Below, piece after piece: positions 22,480 to 34,545 of a stretch of DNA of 64,000 bases; position 1 is the stretch's first letter, and the number at the start of each line of letters is the position of its first letter. The stretch covers positions 310,001-374,000 of the forward strand of contig JAUFSD010000012.1 in assembly GCA_033030425.1 (NCBI GenBank), written 5' to 3'. Under the pieces are notes generated by a model. It saw only the letters and a program-made list of their open reading frames with translations, did not search any database and was not told the DNA's origin. Source of the stretch: Verpa conica. Its lineage: Eukaryota; Ascomycota; Pezizomycetes; Pezizales; Morchellaceae. The position numbers and the translations under genes are program-made.

Positions 22480-24385
22480 ATTATGTGTCTACATCATGGT
22501 ATAGCTTCTTATTGAAATTATCTACCTCAAATAAAGTTTTCTGATTCCTACCCAGATAGAAACCAGGGCGAGAACTATGGCAACTAGGGATCTGGGAGAT
22601 TGAGGTTTGGGTTAGAGGAGGGGGGATTTCCTTTATGTTTCTTTATGTACTTGAGTACTTTACGTAGCTTACGAGGAATATATCTGATTATAGAAACCTG
22701 TCCTAGGCGTTTATTATCTAGGTATAGATTAGTATGTGACCTGAAGCATGATTGCGGAGCACGATGGTGAGGCGAAATGAAATATTCCCTAGTAAGGGTA
22801 TGATTCAAATATTACGTGATGTTCACGTGACAAGCGGACTATCTACACGTCCAACCAGATTTTAAGCATCTGCTTTGGAGTGTTCTAGTCTTGCTTGTGG
22901 GTGGGTGAAGTAGTTAGCACCCACCACATTATCTATAAAAGTCTGTCACGTGAAGATTACGTAAATACTTAGTCATGCGTCAGATTCATCGCGAAGTTAC
23001 CGTTCTAGCTAGTGAATGTGTCTTAGGGATTGTACCCAGGCATTACAGTCTCACTCACTAGATGTGGAGGGAGTGCTCACTGCTGGAGCTTCCCTTGGGA
23101 ACGTTAAAACTAATGAATGCGCTGGATTACGACTCTCTTAGCAAACCTTGTTCAGTGTTCAGATGCGGTTATGGACTCTAGAATACCTGCAAAGTTGAGC
23201 AATGGGGAAATCGCTACTAGATATCTTAGTAATAGTGTATTATATGTGTCTGCTATAGCAAATATTTCCAACAGGCTGTCATAAATCTATGAATTTTGTT
23301 CGGATGGCTTTAATTAATGGGTTGCGAAGCCAAGTTAGGCCCATGCTATCATGGTACATGTACCTTATATTTATTACTTTTGTGACTAACTTGCAAAGTT
23401 GAAAAATAATCAGAAGCTCAAGTATGAGTGATGCACTATATATGTGGGGAAAGTATTATATAGGGGCACGTGCATGTACTATATCTAATAGAGGCTTAGA
23501 TGTAGCTAGTACATAGGCTTCTACTAAATACCTAAATACGTACTTTAGATCCTACATAGTTACTCGCTCTATAATCAATATTATCTTAGCTGAAAAGCTA
23601 TATATATTTCACTGGTTAAATAAAAAAAAGTCTCAAGTGTTATTGCCGGCCATGCATGAGTTATCACTCGTTACTATCTATTTGAGTATAGGCATAGCGT
23701 AGGTACAAGTAGGTTCTAGGTTTACTGTTATATGAGAGCATATGTAGAGATCGAGAGCAAAGGCACTCTTAAGCCTACAATCTATCTACTATTGTTACCC
23801 CCTCTATATGTTTTTTTGGCATTAACGCGCTTGTTATTTAATACAACAGGGATCAACTATAGTTTTGCTAATATAATTTAGCGACCCCACGACGGATCTA
23901 GATAGGGTATGTATATGTTGTTTTTTAGAATTGAGAGTAGAGAAACGCTTGATTGGTGGTCTAGGGGAGGGCCTTTGGTCCTTTCATTGGTTCTTTTCTG
24001 TACGTGTCCGGAATTCTATACCTATATATGCATAGTATATATCTCATTAGGAAGAACTCGCTCAACGTCATTAAGTACATGTATGATCATACGAGTGACA
24101 ATTTAATTTTAACTCTTCAAAAATAAACCACAACCTTTTAAGACTTCTCTCTCCAACGGGAGGAATAAATGAATGAATGAGTTAATCATAAATAGATAGC
24201 CAAATAAGTAGCCAATGGGAAGGATGTTAATTTAGGCTCCACTAATTATAGTTAAAAAACCCCCTAATCGAGTTATCTGGAAATTAATGACTCTACCAAT
24301 AATTCATTTTCGGGTTTATGATTTTGTAGTTACATAATCCACCTAAAAGTACCATATCTAACTAGAAATGGTATTTATATACTTC
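22480..24385. other. AT-rich spacer without a supportable gene
   Basis: Stops are frequent in all frames. A TGAATGAATGA...TTAATCATAAATA motif at about 24166-24195 recurs at about 10708-10734 and, inverted, at about 28993-29033; it may be the edge of an old repeat. No RNA gene is recognisable. Confidence 0.5.
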
Positions 24386-25668
24386 TTACAATTTTCCATT
24401 GTCGACATCCATTGTATAGTGGCCTAGTCCTAATTCGATTAGCGAAGAACTTTTTACTGCATTAACAAGAAACTGAAGGGGTAGAAGGACCTGTTCTATG
24501 TAGAGAGAGTTACTGGGTAGTATAGTAAATGCCTTGTAACATTCAATCCTATTCAGATTCATCGCTACGTCATTAAAAACTAAGGTGAGCCCCTTGACTG
24601 CAACATCAACTTCCCTCATCGGGTTGTTGACCCTAGTTATAATTTAGCGAGTTCCTAGCCAGTATAGCTTCTAACTTATATGCTCTCTTTACGACTTGAA
24701 TATAGAAGGGTGGACGTACTGCTCTAGCCGTTCCTTCATCTTACTTGCTGCATCTAATTCTGCACGATATTTAACTAGGAGATTTTTGATCTGTATATGT
24801 ATATTAGTAAGGGTTCTTCGGTAGGCAGGTATAGGTGATGGGACTTGCATTGTATCCATCAACTCCGTGTTTGATACCGGAGGACAAAAGCGCTGCCCCC
24901 CCTCCACCTAATAGCGACACGGCCAAGGGTCCTATAGGGATGAGCGGCTATACATTTAAACAAATAGTTTGAGCTGATGTTTCTGGGATGGGAGTCTTAC
25001 CACCGGGCACAAAGAAGCTTGCGGTAAAGAGCGCGGATGCTCCGAGTAGTTCAAGAACTGCTAACAGCTGTAGATTTCCTTTTTCTTTGGACTCTGTTTG
25101 TTTATCTTGAAGAAGATCTCTTTTTTCGTTGAAGGTCTATAATAAGCGTTAGCCCACTGCTTGATCTGCTGCATGATTTATTCAACTTCATAAGGTTTGG
25201 AAGTAATAGACACTTACAATTATGGCGGCATTGATAGCATTCCCGAGGTTTACTTGTGCACTACCCCAATCATCGCTGAAACTACTGTACTTCGAGTACA
25301 GTTTTGCTGTCTTCTCTTTGTATTTTTCAATCGTACTGCCATTCACTTCCAGGTATTCAGTAATACTAAGATTTTGATCCTTCAGCTGCGGAAGCAGGAC
25401 CAATTGCATCATGGAGTAGCTGACTAGGTTCCGGACCATTTCCACTGACTCTCGTTGTAATTCTTGGTATAGCTGTAAGTTTCCAGGTTAACTTGATGTA
25501 GTGAGTTATAGATAGATCTCTTACCTTTTTGTATCGAATCACCAAGCTTCGGATATCAATATAGTTTGGATCATCGGAGGGGTCGATGACTTTTAGGGTA
25601 TTGAGGTGCGGCTGCTTAAGGATATCATCGAAGGTTTTCAAGATGACCGTGCACCTCTCATTCAGCAT
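24386..25668 (-). CDS. Helix-rich protein with a central hydrophobic hairpin; possibly broken gene
   Basis: Not assigned to a named family. Good splice signals define exons 25525-25668, 25218-25472, 25001-25136, about 24693-24931 and 24386-24632; donors are GTAAGA, GTAAGT, GTAAGA and GTAAAG. The conceptual product is about 340 residues and almost wholly helical. It has amphipathic N-terminal helices (ILKTFDDILKQ), a segment ending in DDWGSAQVNLGNAINAA, a charged helix, then two hydrophobic stretches (LLAVLELLGASALF and, after an intron, AVSLLGGG), followed by more helices. That order resembles alpha-helical pore-forming proteins of the ClyA or XaxAB kind, but also other membrane-inserting bundles. 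One apparent break is a frame change at a run of seven Gs (24896-24902). A second possible break lies upstream of 25668, where a well-formed frame reaching back to at least 25833 is out of phase. Pseudogene, homopolymer error or mis-modelled start are all possible. Confidence 0.5.
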
Positions 25669-27236
25669 CTCGATAGAAAGATTAACATCAGCAGGCGGCC
25701 TTCATACTAGCTTTATTAGCTTCAGGCCTAAAACCTAGGGGGATGAAAGGAAAGAAAGTAGGTGCCATATACAGAAGTGCCTGAAGGGGGTTCCCTCCGT
25801 CCTGTCCAGCTCGAGTTCCCATGCTAAGCGAAATCACTCTAGTTGTACCTAGTAATAAGGCGGGAGGGTAGAGCAAAAGATTGGTCCGATATATCTCTAC
25901 TCAAAGCGTATAGTTGAGGATACTAGTCTTTGATTATCGAGGCCACAATATGTGGACGGGGAGTTCACTGCGGGGGGAAATGTATTATATAAACTGGGCT
26001 AAGTAAGGTCTAGTAACCTTACCACAACGGAACTCGTAAGCCCAAGGTTCGTAAAATGTAGAAATATCAACACATTGATATGTCTAGATCGAGGCCAGTC
26101 CCAAATAGAAAAGCATAAGGAGGTTGGGATAGCTGGTTAATATAAGTATAACGGTTTGTTTCGCAGGCAAGGTTCGACCCCCTAGCCAATCACCCACGGC
26201 ATTTGCTGGTAAAGGGAGTTGCAATAATCAAAGTAGCAAGATATCAATAGTCATTCTTCCAATAAAGTTTCTCTTCCCGCAATACTTGTATGTATGGTTA
26301 TATAATTATATTTCTTTTCCTACCCCGAGTACATCTAGGCAACCTCAACTTGGCCACGGCTATCGGTATTTATGTGGGGATCAGCCGATCTAAGCCAAGA
26401 TTCTATGTGCAAAGGGCATTCAATTTAAACATTACTGAGCGTGATAAGATATGTAATGCTAGGGCAACAATATATCTATAACACAAGGTTATTAGTTACC
26501 ACGCCAGCTAGCTCATGCATATGCGATCAACATAGTAATAGATTAGCAGCGGGCTCAGCAAGTGTAAGCCTACTCATTGGCACAACGTGCATACCGACGT
26601 CATGTAGCTATGTCGACGACCGTTTTTAGGTGGATATCCTAGCTAACTTCATAGCCAAAAAAATCACTACGGGGGCGTGATTTGGAAATGTTTAGCTTTC
26701 GATGCCCTAAGTGGATTAAGACATAATTATACTTCCTTGACTAATATTTAGTTCTTTTTATTTCATAGTAATAATTATAAGCGGTAGGTAGCGATACAGC
26801 ATGATCTCTCATGGGGCCGGTACAGTATCGATCGGTTAGATGATCTGCTTTATCTTTTTTAGGCGTCAACTATTAGGATGTTTTATTGGGCTTATGTGCA
26901 TGAGTCTCACAAAAGGCGGGGAAAAGGAGGTGTCATAAATTCTTGGCTACTGAAAATATGACATCTTGAAATGATTTGGGTGAAATTTTATGTGTTCCTA
27001 CGGGCGATACCTAATAGCACCAGCTACAGTTGAGTAGCGAAAGATAACCTGCATCTCTATCATCCCTCCGTGAAGTAATAACAGAGGTGTACGCGGGGCC
27101 GAGAGACAAGGTATTAGTATTCTAAGATGTCTTTTATGCCAAGCCATATCCATGCCATCATATATAACCGATCACCAAGACCTCTCTAATAGTAGTTCTA
27201 ATTTCCGAGAATTTGGACTCCCCTAGAGCTTTTAAG
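25669..27236. other. Divergent spacer between two helix-rich genes
   Basis: Holds the possible N-terminal extension of the minus-strand gene (25688-25833, out of phase by one base at about 25690) and about 1.3 kb of AT-rich DNA with no supportable gene. A GGTTCGACCCC string at about 26170 recalls a tRNA T-arm, but no cloverleaf forms. Confidence 0.4.
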
Positions 27237-28243
27237 ATGGTTAAAATTCTAGCACCAGTAACCAAAGACCTCCCTTTATACGGCCAGCCATTTAACGCAG
27301 TCGTGGAGCATGCACTTCCAGCAATAGCGACTAGCACAGATAAGATCATAGAAATTTTTGACAAGCTCTTACAGATTCCCTGTGGAAAGTTTGTATTCGC
27401 CTTTTAGACTTTACCGAATCATAGGCGAAAAGACAGCTGACTGGGGGGAAAGCTCTCTCATATTAACGGACAAACTAGGTTTTGAAGTCAATGTACGCGC
27501 TACTTTAGTTAGTATGAAGAGGAAATGCAAAGACTTGCAGCTTTTAGTGGCCACAGTTGGTAGGGATTTGTCTGCCTACTCGGAAATGCAGTTGGTACAA
27601 ATCTCACTATTTATCTAGTCCCCTCCTCTAATGCCCAGCCCGTAGCTAACACCTAGAGTATTTTTGTATTAGACCCTTAGTTCTCTTATTGGCCAAGAAG
27701 GTGGCATCACGTGTAGCGATTACCATGCTGTAAGCGACATACTAGTTGAGGTGGGTTCCAGCGCGAAACTTAACTCGTACCACGTTAAAACTCTTGATAG
27801 AAATACTGCAGCCCCAGAACTGAAATACAAGTGCGTACCGATGATCTGCGGAGTGAGTTCGATAGCTTTCTGGGTCTCTTGGTGGCGGAACTTGGGGATA
27901 TCAAGCAGCACATTCATAGACTAGAAAAGGAACTTTCTGATATGAGAAAATACACAGGTCTGTATTTAGATCCTCTCCGGTTTTTTTGTGGTGATTTAAG
28001 TTCTGGAGTTTTGCGTTGAGTTTTCTTTTAGTACGTGGTTATAAATAATTTGACAAAATAGAAGTCCCCCAGCTAGTACCTCAATGCCTTGCACCGTTGG
28101 TCCCCATAGCTTTTGCAGTCTCTAGTCCAGCCGTCAGTATCGCCAGCATCTGTACTGCTATTGTTACCAACGCAATGTTAGATGTCAACTCAGGGCATGA
28201 ATTCCCTAAAAATTCTGCGGAAGCAGACAAATCAGCTGAGTGA
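27237..28243 (+). pseudogene. Broken helix-rich gene with C-terminal hydrophobic segment
   Basis: Coding-like blocks occur in order on the + strand: 27237-27370 (amphipathic, ALPAIATSTDKIIEIFDKLL), about 27412-27594 (charged helix with GEKTADWGE), 27831-27957 (helix with LGDIKQHIHRLEKELSDM) and 28073-28243 (a hydrophobic stretch of about 30 residues, then an acidic tail and TGA). Two joins need single-base frame changes that introns do not explain, near 27370-27410 and at about 27830, so I call it a pseudogene. The plan, helices plus a hydrophobic hairpin, parallels the minus-strand gene 1.6 kb away, but I could not align the two reliably. Not assigned to a family. Confidence 0.4.
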
Positions 28244-29657
28244 GAACCCAATTTATATCTTCACGGGGCCAGGAGTCTATACTAATATTTTTATGTAAAA
28301 AAAGAATTAACGAATGTCAAAAAAGAAAAGAAGGCCTTGAGGAGATCATTCCATTGATACACTCTATCTTGTACCTTTCCGGTAGTGTAGCCGGATCAGA
28401 CAAATGTTAGATCTATACTGGTATAAGAGAATGTAGTTATTATGGAAACCTATTCGTGGAAATAGGTCTTAATGATGAATCTCACCCTGTGCTGGGGAAG
28501 CCACCGATGTCAAATCAGGTTAGAATTATCCTAAAATATAGTTACAAGTAGATAAATACTATAAATAAAAGTAACTGTCCATCCTGACTTGAGAAGCCCG
28601 TTGATGTACGTTCTAGTACAGGGGTATGTGCAATTGAAGACTACATGTAGTCTAGTCTGTTTGCGGTAGTAGAGAGCCTCAAGGACCTATTCTCTTGGCA
28701 AACCTTGTAGTACAACACCAAGCTCAGTTCAAGGAACCATTTAACGTAAGACCGCACTACAGGTTAAGTAGAATTCAATGATAACATGTACATACCCGGC
28801 AAGAGATTGCGCAAAAAGTCTTTGTATGTATGTTGACGTTTCCCTTACTATTTAAAGTAGTCGGGGGTATATAAAACAAGCTGCTAATAATGGTGTATAA
28901 GAATATAGAACTAGAATATATATACCTAGGTATAGTTAAGGCAACTATCCGGGTTGGTATATACCAACTGAGAAGACCTAACTCCTATGTATTATGATTA
29001 ATATATAATTAATTAATTAATTAATTCATTCATACCTAACTCCTATATCTATATTTAGTCAAGTTTCTAGGATCCAATAGCAAGAACCCTAACCCTATTC
29101 TAAGGTTTTGGGGTGCTTAGCTTACACGAGCGCTGTCTCTGCAGTAGGAAGTAAGGGCTTTAACTGCCTCCAGATGACTGCCACATATGACCAGCTTGGG
29201 AAGTGTCACTGCATCAGCTGATCTGAAGCTGTTTCTCAGGAAAGCTGGCACTGCCTTCGAGGGAGTAGCTTATCAGCTATATATATTTACTATATATAGT
29301 AGCCCTACACTTTCAGTCCATTATGTACCTGATAAAAATCCGCTAATTCATATTCACCCTACGGATAATATGCATCCTTTTAGCTAACCAATAATCCTAT
29401 CTTTCCTAATGGGATACACGGGACCTAACCTAAGGTCTACGGTAGGGATTGAAAATAGAACCTAAGAACATTGATTTAGTGAATAGAAATCAGAAACGTT
29501 AAGAAAAGAAAGAGAGAAGGAAAGAGAAAGAAAGAAAGAAAGAAAGAGGATAAATTCTCATCCATAAGCAACTTTAAGAAACGAAGAAGATAGGAACAAG
29601 CCGAAAATGATAGAAAAGAGGTAAGCAGTACATGCAAAAAGCTGGAATAAGAAACTG
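28244..29657. other. Spacer without a supportable gene
   Basis: Contains an ATTA-rich palindromic stretch at about 28993-29033 and a GAAA-rich purine tract at about 29500-29550. The purine tract lies in the 3' flank of the minus-strand GTPase gene. No gene is seen. Confidence 0.5.
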
Positions 29658-31043
29658 CTACAAAGAATCTGGCTGAACTTGCTGTGGTAGGCTTTGACTA
29701 TGTTTCTTTTTGACTTCACAAGTGACCTCATCTATGAGGTCTACCTCGTCGATGATTTTCTCCCGGATATTTTTGTCGCCCTTCACGTAACCTAGGAGTA
29801 CCTTTCTAGATATAATATAAACGTCTTGCTGAGGGAGACCGGCACTCTCTAAAAGAATCTCAAATTCTTTGTATGTGTCCCGAATGAATTTACTTTGAGC
29901 CTTGGCGAAACTCTCTTTGTCATTTTCATCGCTGTCGTCATCCTCCTCCATAATGTTCCGGATATGTTGATCTGCCTTTGAACGGACAACAAATGCGGGG
30001 ATATCGAAACGTCCGCAATCAAAGAGGATATCCAGGTCTATCTTGGTGAAGCGGCTGTCGATTACGATGATAATGGCATCAAAGATATACAAGCCTTGGT
30101 TGTTGAAATATTGCCAACTAGGAACCTGGAGGGTGCCAGCGCCAGGAACATCGTACCAAATCAACCACGGTATGACAGGATCACAGTATCTTTGAGTGGT
30201 CCTGGTTGTTTCGCTAGTCCCAGTTCTGGCGATATCCGGATCGTCATCCTTATTGGTATTCGAATCATTTTCCTTATTGGTATTCGAATCATTTTCCTTA
30301 TTGGTATTCGAATCGTTTTCCTTATTTGTATTCGAAACCCCACGAAAAGCATTTACTAGTGAAGATTTCCCACTACCAGATCCGCCGGTTATGGCGAGAT
30401 GCACATTGCCCTCTTTGTACTGGAGCCTATTTCTGGTAGCCGTAATTTCCTCTGCTGTGGGGTATTCGACTGGGGGAATTCCATCTTTCAAGTTTCTCTC
30501 CGCCTTCTCTCGTAAGTAATCCGCGTCCTTAACTCTTTTTTCCGACTCTTCTTTGATCTTTTTTGCTAAGGCAGTCATTTTCTTCTCTTCGTCCGCCCTT
30601 CTAAGGCGCTCCTCAAGTTCTTGGTTCGCCACCTGTACCCTGTGATACTCCTCTAGCTGTTCCTTCTCTTTCTTCACTCGCTCTAATTCCTTTTCACTGG
30701 CTTCTGTTTTCATCCGGAGATTTTCGACCAGGGCATCCTTCTTCTCCTGTTGAACCCTACTCTTTTGCGCTAACGCCTTCTTCTTTTCCTTTTGGATCTT
30801 ATTCTTCTCTGCCTGAATCTTGTCCCTGTCCTGCTGGACCTTATTCATCTCTGCCCGAAGCTTGTTCATTTCCTCCTGTCGGACTCTTGTTCTCTCTTCG
30901 GCCGCATCGGCTTCCCTCCGCATCCTTTCCATCGTCTCCTGGGAGTCCCGAAACTCCTTCTCGTACTATTACATCTTGTTAGCGAATGATTCCGTATAAG
31001 AGACTTTAGGGTAGGGTGAGATTACCGAATGACCAGAGCCCAT
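29658..31043 (-). CDS. IRG-like (interferon-inducible GTPase family) protein with N-terminal coiled coil
   Basis: Two exons, 31026-31043 (18 nt) and 29658-30965, with a 60-nt GTAATC...TAATAG intron (GCTAAC branch site), give 441 residues. The first exon encodes MGSGHS, which fits the N-myristoylation pattern MGxxxS, as in vertebrate IRG proteins that attach to vacuole membranes. Residues 18-165 form a charged coiled coil. The GTPase domain follows: P-loop GGSGSGKS (200-207), ARTGTSETT as the switch I Thr region, DVPGAG (278-283) as G3, RSKAD (334-338) as G4. YFNNQGLYIFDAIIIVIDSRF matches the IRG pattern after G3. An asparagine-rich octapeptide repeat sits between P-loop and switch I. The role in fungi is not established; membrane-linked defence or trafficking is inference. 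The family call rests on motif order and could be wrong in favour of another dynamin-like or septin-like clade. Confidence 0.75.
30249..30341. repeat. 24-bp minisatellite inside the GTPase coding sequence
   Basis: About 3.8 copies of a 24-bp unit lie head to tail (+ strand CTTATTGGTATTCGAATCAT plus TTTC). On the coding strand each unit adds the octapeptide SNTNKEND, so copy-number changes keep the frame. The copies differ by only one or two bases, which points to recent expansion. Confidence 0.9.
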
Positions 31044-32264
31044 CTTGAGTCAAGCGTATGTTTGTTACAAGCCGTTGGCCGGAGGTGGTACGCACACAGT
31101 TCTTGTAAAACTATTGAATGTTAGTCATACATCTTAGATAAATAAAATAAAAAGTGTTATAGAATTACCAGTGTTTTCTGCTGAAAAAATTTTGTTTTCC
31201 GAACTGTCGAAGCTCGAGTATAACAGAACACTGGAATAAAAACAATGAGGGGCTAACCATAATAATATAGCAACAACTACGTGTTCAGGCAACCCACCCA
31301 GTAGCCGCAACGCCACCGTACGGCGAGGTTAGGCTCCTGCAGGAATCCTGCCGACATAAGAATCACTTCAGCTCTTATAGTTAGTTATACTAAACAAGTA
31401 AAATACCATCTGACAAATAGGGTGAGCCCATGGACTTATATTGAGGGGAGATCCGACGATCTTTGTACATGGCTGAACCGATCATTCCCAGTTCTGTCAG
31501 TCAGTACATGCCTACATGAGCGAGTGGGTGAAGCGAGACATCATGACTCACTCGATCTAGGTAGCGGTATTCCTTATCAGATGAGATAAAATCGCCTATA
31601 TTGTCTTTAACTGCTAAGCCACATGTCTTAGACATCTACGTAATCCTTCACATTTAGCTAGATAGGGTAAAGTGTTGATTGGACTAGTGTATATATGCCA
31701 ATATCAAATCCTTTAAACTACATGTATTGATATAATTAGGTTATGTTAATTCCTCTACTTGTAATTGTATCCATATACAGCTTACTGTCTTTAACCTCTA
31801 GGACTCGATTTTTAGTTTTCTACTTACAAAAACCAATACTGGGATCCCTAGCTAGAACAATGATACTTAATAGAGAGTCTTTTTGAGGGCTCTGGGATAT
31901 ATGAAAGGTAGAGCACTATCTGAGGATTAAAATAGGCCCCTATACAACATAATTAAGTAATATCTAGGGTAGTGGCTGACTTTCTTCTATATTTATAGAT
32001 AGGCTTAAGGTAGTTCCCCAGCTTTATGGGTATATATCATTATTGGGGAGAATCGAGGAAAGTCGGGGAGAGATCTCAGGGTTGCCCACATAGATGGAAA
32101 TCATACTAATACAGAGGTAATAGGACCATAGGGGGGTGGTCTGTATTAGGTGGCTAGATATTGCGCTGGTGGGGTCGGAAATTCACACCACCTATAGTGC
32201 GGGGTTGATCACGTTGTGATAGGCCATAGGATAGTAGTTACGACGGTTTTTTCTATGCCAAGCT
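31044..32264. other. Spacer upstream of the IRG-like gene
   Basis: Promoter side of the GTPase gene, then AT-rich DNA. A short hydrophobic frame at 31134-31316 (-) has no other support. No gene is seen. Confidence 0.45.
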
Positions 32265-32271
32265 GTGTGCC

Positions 32272-32375
32272 CTGAACGAAGTGCCCTGAACGAAGTGAAA
32301 GGGTTATGGGGTGCAAGGCCTAGCGGGTTTCCGATTGGTTGCTTCGTGAAGGGGATGTGACGCCCCACTGGCCAA
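32272..32375. repeat. Dispersed ~100-bp repeat, copy 1 (GAACGAAGTG family)
   Basis: A doubled CCTGAACGAAGTG is followed by AAGGGTTATGGG, CTAGCGG, GGTTGCTTCGTGAAGGG and ATGTGACGCC. The same order of blocks recurs at 35512-35622, and part of it at 34076-34112. The ends (GAACGAAGTG and CTTCGTGAAG) are partly complementary, so the unit may be a small inverted-repeat element. Confidence 0.6.
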
Positions 32376-34340
32376 AGGTCTCTTGGGCGCTGGCGGGCGT
32401 CGTCTCCAGTTAAGGGCTTCTGATGTGGGAAAAGGGTATAGCGAACTTTTCATTGGTTGCCAATTCGTCTAGGGCATGCGGAGCCTCTTGAGGCGAAGGC
32501 ATCACATACCCTATTACTTAAGTAGTGAAAAAGATGTCGGATACGACTAGAGGTATAATTAGCAGAGTGAAGGGATATGGCTTGCCGATTGGGGTACAGT
32601 TTGGGGTACAGTTATACTAGAGGGTGATCTGTCGTCCTCTTTGTATACTGATAATGAACTGTTGAATAATCCATAACTTGCGGCTAACTGACAGATCCCA
32701 TCTATGTCTACCAATAATCCTTTAGCCGGATCTCACCAGGGCTAAGGTGTGATTACATGTTGTTGACTGCAGAGTAGGTATGAGTACTTCGCTCTTGATA
32801 ATGTACCTGACCTGTCGTCTGGAAACTAGACCCTCCGAAAAGATTGTTGTCAATGCATAACTGGTCAAATGTTTCTGGCAGCGAAGTATGTATAGCAAGG
32901 ATCTTAAATTCTATATAGGACCGGATAGACGTTAGAAATCGGATGTAAGGGTGTTGGAATGATGTAATTGGCATCTTGCAATTCTACTTGCAAGTAGTGT
33001 TCTACATGTCCTCCAGGTCCTCCAGGTCACAATTTATATGGTGCACAACACACCATACAAAATTGACGTACCCCCCTAGCTGTTTTCTGGTTCTTTCCCT
33101 GGTAGTAACTAAGTACCGAAAGCTCGGTCTCTGTGGGGTGAGAATATGCGGGCGCCACAAGAGGGACCCAATAGTGCCTACCCACATATGCACAATTTTT
33201 TATGGGGAGTACCAAGTTGTGTTGCCTAGCCTGGGCTTCACCATTTTGTTGACCCTTTCGAGCGAACGTTTACTATATTGAGAAAGACGGGGATACGTAC
33301 AACACAACCCCAGTGGCACATAGATTTCCACAGTAAAGTGCTTGTAGATATTTGCTAGAAATTGACTACTTAGAAAAGCTAGAGATGGCTGAATAAACTG
33401 CAAGATTTTCCAGGCTTTTTTTTCCCTGTTAGAAAAGGTTGGGTTTCACTTTCCCTCGCCCTCAAAGTACATTAAGAAACAGTCTAATTATTGGTGTACT
33501 TACAGAATGACACAAGCGTTTCTCAGCACAACCCGAATTACCATAGTAGTAAAAAATTTGAAAAAATTATGCGAGTCTGAGAGAGCCCTCCCCTATTTTT
33601 TGCGACCGTAAAATTATTATTTTTATATTTATTCTGCCTTCGCCCGTATTTGGGAGGCCGGTACGTCCCGTGGTACATGTTTCACTACCAGATCTTTCTG
33701 TAGCATGGTATAGGGATAGCGGGCACAATTCACAGAGGGTGGATTCACAGGAAGATGTATTTGTGGATAGAAAATGAACTCAGGCGTTAGGTAACGAAAA
33801 AAACGCACCCGCCAGGAACTTTGTTGGCATTAGAAAAGCGGTGACCCTTAAGAATAAGCCATCTCAAGCGAGCCTATCCCACAAACACGAGACGACATGC
33901 AACCGCCAGTGCCAGAAATCAAGATCTTCACCGAAGAACATCTTACGATGGCTACCACCAGGAAGTAATGAACCGAGTGGATCAGCGCATTTACACATCA
34001 ATTAACGGCGGACTAGACCTACCACATAGATCGAAGACAGCCTGTGAAAAGTCCACTAGGCCCTTCCCACGCCCCCCTTCACAAGTGAAGGGCACTTCGT
34101 GAAGGGTGTTCTGCCAGACTATATGGGCCATCCACAGAAATGTGCAAAAAAGTGCATGTATGGATGCGTACGTGGTTGGGGGCCATCGAAGGGCAGTCCC
34201 ACAAACAAAGTATGTATGTTTCGTGTGCGGGCTGCATGTAGCAATTGAGCATTGTCTCGGATCCAGCTAGCCAGTTATCAATTATAGGACGAGTGATGGT
34301 TTATGACTACATTCATAAGCCTCAGAGCTCAGTACCCCCC
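32376..34340. other. Spacer without a supportable gene
   Basis: Contains a relic end of the 467-bp TIR element at about 33258 (TCGAGCGAACGTTTA then AGAAAGACGGGG) and a diverged repeat at about 33041-33180 that resembles sequence at 56608-56720. Open frames at 32976-33403 overlap on both strands and show no recognisable family. Confidence 0.45.
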
Positions 34341-34545
34341 ATATATAAATAACACGCATAGCCCAAAAGGATTCACAGAGCCTAGTCCATTTTTATAGTA
34401 AAAAAGTCATCAGCTATATATAAGCGAGTTTACAGCTAAGGCTATACCGACCCGAGACATTGCTCCTTCAGCAGGTCATCCAAGCCCCGAATTTATGAGC
34501 AAACGACCCGAACGGAAAAAATTACAATTATCTACCTACCCACCA

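Noticed and set aside
26120..26190. tRNA-like GGTTCGACCCC string with upstream TAGCTGGTTAA
   Set aside because: The T-stem and acceptor arms do not pair and no anticodon arm forms, so it is not a credible tRNA gene.
30096..30519. Plus-strand frames with isoleucine/phenylalanine repeats
   Set aside because: They are antisense readings of the minisatellite in the IRG-like GTPase.
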